Source of the DNA: Burkholderiales bacterium
Lineage (GTDB): Bacteria > Pseudomonadota > Gammaproteobacteria > Burkholderiales > SG8-41
Direction: 5' to 3'
Length of the DNA: 56,198 nt
NCBI GenBank assembly: GCA_019635015.1
Contig: JAHCAG010000020.1
Coordinates: 1-56,198 of the forward strand
Shown: positions 51,642 to 56,198 of the stretch, piece after piece
How the letters are laid out: each line of letters begins with the position of its first letter
Position numbering within the stretch: position 1 is the stretch's first letter
The notes under the pieces: model-generated
Told to the model about the DNA's origin: nothing
Database searches by the model: none
What the model saw: only the letters and a program-made list of their open reading frames with translations
Made by a program: the position numbers and the translations under genes

Positions 51642-51742
51642 AGAGTCTAATTTCGCCTACCTTGCGAGTAGGAGGTAGCAATCATTCAAGGTTAATGGGT
51701 GCTAGCAGAAGTTCAGTGGTTGTAACGCCAGTAAAGGTCGAT

Positions 51743-52663
51743 TTAGTCGACCAAAGCGTCTTCCACGGTGGGTCGTTTTAGACGAAGGGAAAAAAGTTCA
51801 AGGAAGTCGAAGATGTAAGCTTTTAAGAAGTTCCGCTTTCTCACTGCAACATAAGTCGTGCTTGATGGGAATAGATGTCCGACATCAATAGCCGCCAAAT
51901 TGGTGTCTTTTGCATCGTCGTAGGCTAACCTTGTCAGTATCGCTACGCCTAAATCCAATTCAACACATGCTTTCATGACGTCTGCGTCTAGTGCGCTTAG
52001 GACGATATTGGGAGAAAGACCGGCATTTTCAAAAATCTGCGTGACAGTTTGTCTCGCTGAAAATTCTCTGTCGTACGCAATAATGGGATAGCGTGCAATT
52101 TCTTTTAACGTGATTTTTGTAAACTTCTGAAGTGGATGTCCCGGACGGGTGATAACGATTCTCTCCCACAAATGGCAGGGAAAAGCTTTTAGCCCCGGAT
52201 AAATTGCGAGTGTTTCTGTGGCAATGCCAATATCCGCTGTGCCGTCTAATACGAATTGTGATACTTGATTGGAATTTCCCTGCCTAAGTTGTACCGTGAC
52301 TCGTGGATATTTTGCCGAGAATCGCTTGATTACGTCGGGCAAGGCATATCGAGCCTGTGTATGAGTGGTTGCTATTACAAAGTTTCCAGCGTCTTGATTT
52401 GAGAATTCACTGCCCATTTTTTTTAGGGAATCGGCATCATGTAGTATTTTCTCGGCTATCGATATAATTCGTTTTCCGCTTGCACTCAATTCAACGATGC
52501 GTCCGTTTTTCCTGTGGAAAATCTCAACGCCCAGTTCTCGCTCAAGAGCTCTGATTTGTTTGCTGACCCCTGGCTGCGAAGTGAATAAATTTCTTGCGGC
52601 GTCAGAAATGTTCAAGCCATGCTTGGCAACCTCACATAAATACCGCAATTGCTGTAGTGTCAT
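51743..52663 (-). CDS. CysB/Cbl-type LysR regulator
   Basis: About 306 residues from ATG 52663 (MTLQQLRYLCEVAKHGLNIS). The winged-helix domain is in residues 1-60 with ARNLFTSQPGVSKQIRALE. The inducer domain has the CysB signature ATTHTQARYALPDVIKRFSA and the ALDADVMKACVELDLGVAIL region. CysB and Cbl control sulfate, sulfonate and cysteine genes in response to N-acetylserine or APS. Being next to a ComA-like gene and a transporter receptor, it probably regulates them, reading the same direction from 240 bp upstream. An ATG farther upstream is possible but not needed. Confidence 0.88.
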   Translation of the reverse strand: MTLQQLRYLCEVAKHGLNISDAARNLFTSQPGVSKQIRALERELGVEIFHRKNGRIVELSASGKRIISIAEKILHDADSLKKMGSEFSNQDAGNFVIATTHTQARYALPDVIKRFSAKYPRVTVQLRQGNSNQVSQFVLDGTADIGIATETLAIYPGLKAFPCHLWERIVITRPGHPLQKFTKITLKEIARYPIIAYDREFSARQTVTQIFENAGLSPNIVLSALDADVMKACVELDLGVAILTRLAYDDAKDTNLAAIDVGHLFPSSTTYVAVRKRNFLKAYIFDFLELFSLRLKRPTVEDALVD

Positions 52664-52850
52664 AGTCGGAGTTCTTTGACTGATAGGGTGCGGCCTTCCT
52701 TCTGGCATTTCCAGAAGAGGCTGGGACCAACTAAGCAATTGAGCAATTACAAATTAACTCTTGCCCTGAGTTTTGCCATCATATTCCTGAATAGTAGGTG
52801 ATTGCCAAAATGCCGAATTGGGCTTCACCCGTTTCTCTGGATACTCGCAC

Positions 52851-53714
52851 TTAGCTTCCAAACCGCCGCTCGAACTCGGCCGGGCTGATGTTACCCAGCG
52901 TTGAGTGCTTACGTCGGGGATTGTAAAACCGCTCGATGTAATCGAACAGGTCGGCACGTGCTTCATCCCGGGTGGCGTAGCGACGCCGGTTTACCCGCTC
53001 CAGCTTCAGCGTCGAGAAGAAGCTCTCCATCGCCGCATTGTCCCAGCAATCGCCTCGCCGGCTCATGCTGCAGGTGATGTTCTGCTCGGCCAGCAGCCGC
53101 TGGAACTCCTCGCTGCTGTATTGGCTACCCTGGTCGGAGTGGTGCATCAACGCCTTGGGCTTGCCGCGGCGCCAGACGGCCATCATCAGCGCATCGAGCA
53201 CGAACTGGGCAGTCATCTGCGCGCTCATCGACCAGCCCACGGCCCGGCGGCTGAAGAGATCGAGGACGACCGCCAGATACAGCCAGCCTTCGCCGGTGCG
53301 GATGTAGGTGAAGTCGGCAACCCACTTCTGGTTGGGACCAGCCGCTTCAAACTGCCGGTCGAGTACGTTCGGGGCAATGCAATGTTCGGGACGCGCCCCG
53401 CTGTCGGTCGGCGGGCGCAGCCGTCGGGCGCGGGCGCGCAGTCCCGAGCCGCGCATTAGCCGCGCCACCCGCTTGCGGCTGCAACGCTCACCCCATTCAG
53501 TGAGGTCGTCCCAGACGCGCGGCGAGCCGTAGGTCGCATCACTTTGCGTGAAGCTTGTGCGGATCAGCGTCAGCAGTCGCTGGTCCTCGCAGGCACGCCG
53601 GCTCGGCCGCCGGTTGAGCCACTCGTAGAAACCACTGCGTGACGCCCCCAGCACCGTGCACATTGGGCGAGTCGGCCAGACCGTGCGGTGCCGGGCAATG
53701 AATCCGTACTTCAC
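52851..53714 (-). CDS. IS3-family transposase OrfB (DDE integrase domain)
   Basis: 287 residues with an HTH_21 region (ATYGSPRVWDDL) and an rve-type DDE catalytic core. The catalytic residues are Asp in WVADFTYIRTGEGWLYLA, Asp in MHHSDQGSQYSS, and Glu in NAAMESFFSTLKLE. The ending HSTLGNISPAEFE is standard. It starts at GTG 53714, overlapping the orfA stop by 4 bp; it is normally made as an OrfAB fusion by a -1 shift. The frame is intact, so the IS may be active. Confidence 0.95.
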   Translation of the reverse strand: MKYGFIARHRTVWPTRPMCTVLGASRSGFYEWLNRRPSRRACEDQRLLTLIRTSFTQSDATYGSPRVWDDLTEWGERCSRKRVARLMRGSGLRARARRLRPPTDSGARPEHCIAPNVLDRQFEAAGPNQKWVADFTYIRTGEGWLYLAVVLDLFSRRAVGWSMSAQMTAQFVLDALMMAVWRRGKPKALMHHSDQGSQYSSEEFQRLLAEQNITCSMSRRGDCWDNAAMESFFSTLKLERVNRRRYATRDEARADLFDYIERFYNPRRKHSTLGNISPAEFERRFGS

Positions 53715-54004
53715 GTCGACTCCTTCGCGAAGTACGCGGTGGCCTTTTTTAGGATATCGCGCTCCATCTTTACCCGCGCGAGTTCCTTCTGCAATCGCTG
53801 ATTCTCCCGGGCCAGTTCAACAGCCGATTCCGTGGCCTTGGTCAGCTTGGGATTGCTATCGCCCTGGGCCAGACGGATCCACTTGCGCAGCATGTTGCTG
53901 TGAATCCCCAGATCCTGGGCGACTTGCGCCTTGGACACCCCCGGCAGCAACGCTTGCCGCACCGCCTCAGCCTTGAACTCCGCCGTAAATCGCCTTCTCT
54001 GCAT
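53711..54004 (-). CDS. IS3-family transposase OrfA (HTH)
   Basis: 97-residue DNA-binding subunit: QRRRFTAEFKAEAVRQALLPG with a helix-turn-helix (SKAQVAQDLGIHSNMLRKWI) and a C-terminal leucine-zipper-like helix (ENQRLQKELARVKMERDILKKA). On the coding strand an AAAAAAG run at 53750-53744, within the DILKKA codons, is the expected frameshift site for making OrfAB. Confidence 0.94.
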   Translation of the reverse strand: MQRRRFTAEFKAEAVRQALLPGVSKAQVAQDLGIHSNMLRKWIRLAQGDSNPKLTKATESAVELARENQRLQKELARVKMERDILKKATAYFAKEST

Positions 54005-54080
54005 CGGACACCTCCAATAAGCTCATTAACTTACCAAATGTGTCCGGGAAAGCGGGGGAAACCCAGGCAGTGAGGGGCAT

Positions 54081-54168
54081 TTGGGGGCAACTCCTTTTGA
54101 GTATTTCCAGTTGCCCCCAATGTTGCCCCCAACATTTGCTGGATGTCAAAAGACGTTGTTGCCCCCAA
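54081..54168. repeat. Four GTTGCCCCCAA repeats, integrase arm-type candidates
   Basis: TTGGGGGCAACT at 54081-54092 is inverted; AGTTGCCCCCAA (54109-54120), GTTGCCCCCAA (54122-54132) and GTTGCCCCCAA (54158-54168) are direct. They lie between the IS element and the ssrA terminator and share their core with the repeats at 49444-49463, consistent with the P and P' arms of one integrated element. Confidence 0.6.
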
Positions 54169-54184
54169 TTGGATAAAAAAACCA

Positions 54185-54210
54185 ATAAAAAACCCGCACT
54201 TAGGCGGGTT
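54185..54210 (-). terminator. Rho-independent terminator downstream of the ssrA 3' end
   Basis: On the minus strand AACCCGC-CTAAGT-GCGGGTT is followed by a TTTTTT run. It lies 35 bp beyond the CCA end of the tmRNA fragment, in the position expected for an ssrA terminator. Confidence 0.85.
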
Positions 54211-54244
54211 AGTGGATTCTGCTGGACTTCTTTGGAACGTAAAA

Positions 54245-54279
54245 TGGTGGAGGCGGCGGGAATCGAAACCGCGTCCAAA
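54245..54279 (-). ncRNA. ssrA: tmRNA (ssrA) 3' end fragment, integration target
   Basis: On the minus strand the fragment reads TTTGGACGCGGTTTCGATTC then CCGCCGCCTCCACCA: the T-arm and acceptor 3' strand of a betaproteobacterial tmRNA, including CCA. There is no tmRNA body upstream; the integrase stop codon comes 10 bases further on. It is therefore only a displaced 3' end, the attachment-site copy at the left end of the integrase-bearing island. One T-stem pair is mismatched. The working ssrA gene should lie beyond the right edge of the window. Confidence 0.75.
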
Positions 54280-54288
54280 GGCTTGTAA

Positions 54289-55431
54289 TCAAGCACTTAC
54301 ACTACCTTTGTGACCAAATTGTGCCCAAAACTGCATGACTTTGCCGCCCGCCGACGCATCAACTTCGGGAATCCAGCGCCCATAACGGCGGCGGATCATG
54401 CCCCAGTCCTTGTGCCCCATTTGCTGAGCCACCCAAAGCGGGTTCTCGCCCGCTGAAAGCAGCGTGGAGGCATAGGTGTGCCGTGTTTGGTAGGGATTGC
54501 GGTAAACCACGCCTGCGCGCTTTAGTGCGGGCTGCCAGCAGGTTTTGCGAATCTGGCCGTCCGTCTCCCACGGCTCATTGGTGCGCGGATTGTTGAACAC
54601 GCGACCGCCCGCCAGGAACGTGAAGGCCTTCTGCCGCTGCAGGGCCGCAACAGCCGGAGGGAACAGCATCACCGTGCGTTCACCGGCTGCTGTCTTGGTT
54701 TGCTTGGTGCGCTTGCGGACGGAGGCGCGGCGGACATGGACGACACCCTTGCGCCAATCCACATCTCCCCATTCAAGCGCGATCAACTCCGAGGTGCGAA
54801 GGCCTGTCCAGAAGGCGAACTCAAACAGGTTGGCCCCTTGCCCCGCGCAGGCCTCCAGAATGCGTGAGACCTCATCCGGGGTAAACGGCTGCGGTTCCTC
54901 AAAGCGGTTGGGTAGGTTCTTGACGCGATCGACGGGGTTGCGATCAATGAGGCCGTCCGCGAACGCATCACCGAGAGCAGAGCGTAAAGGGATCAGGATG
55001 TTATTGATGCGCTTGTTGGAGATGGTGAGGCCCCCGAGCCACGCTTTGACACCAGCCGCGGTGATATCGCGGAGAAGGAGGGCGCCAAAGGCAGGCTTAA
55101 GGTGATACTCGACAGCGCTTTTGTAATCGCGCCATGTGCTGTGCTCACAGGTGCGGCGGGAGGCCTCTAGAAAATCGTCTAGCGCATCCGCAACGGTTTG
55201 GGCAGAGGATCTGGAGCCGTTGCGAGCGTGATTGCTGTCTGGGAAGAAATCGGCATAGCGGAATTTGCCGAGGGCGATGGCGTGCTGAATCGAAGCCTTG
55301 AGACGCTTGGCGTGCTCAAGATTGGCTCGGGTGGGCGGGAGTTTCAGCGCCTCCCGATATCGACGGCCATCCAGATAAAAGTCGATCTGGATGCTTTTGC
55401 CGCGAGGGGTTACCCCGTTCCTTCGATCCAT
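54289..55431 (-). CDS. int: Tyrosine recombinase (phage/island integrase) with DUF3596-type arm-binding domain
   Basis: 380 residues. The N-terminal arm-binding domain (about 1-55, IQIDFYLDGRRYREALKLPP) is of DUF3596 type. The SAM-like core-binding domain is at about 80-170. The catalytic domain has Arg in FWTGLRTSELIALEWGD, the R-H pair in YQTRHTYASTLLS, and the nucleophile Tyr in RRRYGRWIPE. Its 3' end abuts the ssrA fragment, as is common for integrases using tRNA or tmRNA genes. It starts inside the excisionase gene (22-bp overlap). It probably excises and integrates the island extending to the right. Confidence 0.93.
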   Translation of the reverse strand: MDRRNGVTPRGKSIQIDFYLDGRRYREALKLPPTRANLEHAKRLKASIQHAIALGKFRYADFFPDSNHARNGSRSSAQTVADALDDFLEASRRTCEHSTWRDYKSAVEYHLKPAFGALLLRDITAAGVKAWLGGLTISNKRINNILIPLRSALGDAFADGLIDRNPVDRVKNLPNRFEEPQPFTPDEVSRILEACAGQGANLFEFAFWTGLRTSELIALEWGDVDWRKGVVHVRRASVRKRTKQTKTAAGERTVMLFPPAVAALQRQKAFTFLAGGRVFNNPRTNEPWETDGQIRKTCWQPALKRAGVVYRNPYQTRHTYASTLLSAGENPLWVAQQMGHKDWGMIRRRYGRWIPEVDASAGGKVMQFWAQFGHKGSVSA

Positions 55432-55589
55432 GCTTTAACCGCTTCAAGGTTTATCCAGACTCGGTTATCGGGCGAGTGTTTCCAATGCAGCCCTTGAATC
55501 CATATGCCACGCTTAATTTTGGCGCGAACGGAGTCATCCGTGCAGCCGGTCAATTCGCAAAGTTTAGGAATGAGCACCCATGGAAACAT
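55410..55589 (-). CDS. xis: Excisionase-like small DNA-binding protein
   Basis: 59 residues from ATG 55589 (MFPWVLIPKLCELTGCTDDS). A winged-helix MerR/Xis-like fold is suggested by CTDDSVRAKIKRGIW, then WKHSPDNRVWINLEAVKAWI, the pattern of excisionase-family proteins (helix-turn, then a W-x-x-x-NRVWIN wing). It overlaps and precedes the integrase gene, the standard xis-int layout, and would bias recombination to excision. Confidence 0.8.
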   Translation of the reverse strand: MFPWVLIPKLCELTGCTDDSVRAKIKRGIWIQGLHWKHSPDNRVWINLEAVKAWIEGTG

Positions 55590-55652
55590 GGGCGCAATAT
55601 AGCGGGGTAAATAAGGGTATGTCAACAACCCCTAGGGGCGTACTGTAAGCCC

Positions 55653-55985
55653 TTAATTTTTAAGGGCTTCATTTGAGCGAATTCCAGGAATCTCACCCTT
55701 CACGGCTTTCCAGTAGTTGGAGACTTTCTGGACAGCCAGGTATGCGACTGACTTTTTAGCCCACTGGCCATTTTCAGGGAAAAATTCCTTGGAGTTAATG
55801 CCCAGGATTTTTTCGTAATTCCGAATGGTGCTCTGGCTATGAATCAAAAACATGGCACGCCAACCCAGCTTTCGGCCAATCATCAGGTAACCGATTGCGC
55901 TTTCAAGCGTATCAAGCGGGCCAGAGAAATTCTTAGTGGATTTATCGATTAAATCGACCAGCTGCTTTTCGGTATATGTTTGCAT
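55653..55985 (-). CDS. Hypothetical island protein
   Basis: About 110 residues from ATG 55985 (MQTYTEKQLVDLIDKSTKNF); an upstream ATG would add eight. It is rich in Lys and aromatic residues, mostly helical, and has no signal or membrane segment. I do not recognise the family. It has low GC and the same orientation as xis and int, 64 bp upstream of xis, which suggests an island-borne accessory gene. The following 55986-56198 region is AT-rich, and I see no gene in it. Confidence 0.55.
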   Translation of the reverse strand: MQTYTEKQLVDLIDKSTKNFSGPLDTLESAIGYLMIGRKLGWRAMFLIHSQSTIRNYEKILGINSKEFFPENGQWAKKSVAYLAVQKVSNYWKAVKGEIPGIRSNEALKN

Positions 55986-56198
55986 GCGGTAGATGTGAAA
56001 AATCAACAATTAGGGGTTATTCATGTTCCCTTTATTATAAGCGGATAAATGGGGTTATCAAGAAGTGATGCAAGCGTTGCTTAACGGGGAACCAAGAGGC
56101 CGGTAGATGTCGCGTTTACGCAATAAATTAGCAATTTCGGTTTGTCAGATATAATTTGGTCGCGACAAGAATTAATAAAAATTCCATGCAAATTTTTT

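Larger units (their letters stand above)
52819..54065 (-). mobile_element. IS3-family insertion sequence, about 1.25 kb
   Basis: The element is bounded by imperfect inverted ends, TGGGCTTCACCCGTTTCTC on the left and, read inwards on the minus strand, TGGGTTTCCCCCGCTTTCC on the right. It contains orfA and orfB in the IS3 arrangement with an A6G slippery run. Its GC content is much higher than the AT-rich island DNA to its left. The three bases just outside each end (AAT and GGC) do not match, so no target duplication is visible. It sits between the CysB-type regulator and the ssrA-proximal repeats. Confidence 0.85.

Noticed and set aside
52819..54065. Target-site duplication of the IS3 element
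   Set aside because: Bases flanking the proposed ends (AAT and GGC) do not match, and shifting the ends by a few bases does not create a convincing duplication.
54245..54279. A complete tRNA gene at the integrase end
   Set aside because: Only a T-arm and acceptor 3' half are present. The GGACGCGG lead-in matches tmRNA, and upstream sequence is the integrase coding region.
54040..54288. Plus-strand open frame of about 82 codons across the IS end and the ssrA region
   Set aside because: It runs through the IS right end, the GTTGCCCCCAA repeats, the terminator and the tmRNA fragment; it is not a gene.
1..56198. CRISPR arrays
   Set aside because: No regularly spaced direct repeats of CRISPR type and no cas genes; the GTTGCCCCC repeats are few, irregularly spaced and next to attachment sites.

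Overview
The window is GC-rich chromosomal DNA that reads as a betaproteobacterium, probably in or near Burkholderiales. The evidence is the EarP/EF-P pair with the rhamnosylatable Arg32, two Bug/TctC-type receptors, two MmgE/PrpD proteins, PrpE/AcuI-type acyl-CoA genes, and a tmRNA 3' end of betaproteobacterial type. No complete tRNA, rRNA or CRISPR array is present. The sequence starts inside sucA and ends inside a mobile island.

Layout. 1-4.6 kb: 2-oxoglutarate dehydrogenase complex (sucA 3' part, odhB, lpdA). 4.7-8.8 kb: zapE, an acrylyl-CoA reductase-like gene and prpE. 8.9-15.5 kb: a SET-domain protein, a small lipoprotein, a citryl-CoA lyase-like gene divergent from an MmgE/PrpD gene, a DevBCA/MacAB-like exporter and a zinc-ribbon protein. 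15.7-21.7 kb: a ModA-like protein, a complete tripartite tricarboxylate transporter (tctB, tctA, tctC), a second MmgE/PrpD protein and a FrnE/DsbA-family gene. In the last, the first active-site Cys codon is an in-frame TGA, giving a predicted UPWC selenoprotein. 21.7-25.4 kb: minus-strand hydrolase, DUF1992, two tandem GIDE/EF-hand membrane proteins and lemA. 25.4-26 kb: a block of dispersed repeats. 26-28.7 kb: HNH nuclease, DUF4139 protein, LOG-family hydrolase. 28.8-33.4 kb: soeABC-type sulfite dehydrogenase. 33.5-35.1 kb: small membrane-associated proteins and marC. 35.2-38.4 kb: ectABCD for ectoine and hydroxyectoine behind a near-consensus sigma-70 promoter. 38.5-42.8 kb: a serine protease with repeats, cspA, earP-efp and rlmJ (whose catalytic motif is altered). 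42.9-47.3 kb: a translationally coupled hybrid kinase / response regulator / cyclase set, followed by a BCCT osmolyte transporter and ridA.

49.3 kb to the end is accessory DNA. An AT-rich block carries a ComA-like (phosphosulfolactate synthase family) gene, a Bug receptor and a CysB-type LysR regulator, which suggests use of an organosulfonate. An IS3-family element follows. The block lies between a decayed and a well-preserved copy of the tmRNA (ssrA) 3' end, each associated with a terminator and GTTGCCCC repeats. A tyrosine integrase and excisionase then start a second island that runs off the right edge. This looks like two islands stacked in ssrA.

Two themes recur. Sulfur appears in the SoeABC sulfite oxidation genes and the ComA/CysB cassette. 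Osmotic stress appears in the ectoine operon and the BCCT carrier next to a sensory operon. The best lead for something new is the UGA-containing FrnE gene. Next are the sulfonate-like island cassette and an AT-rich word that repeatedly overlaps gene ends.
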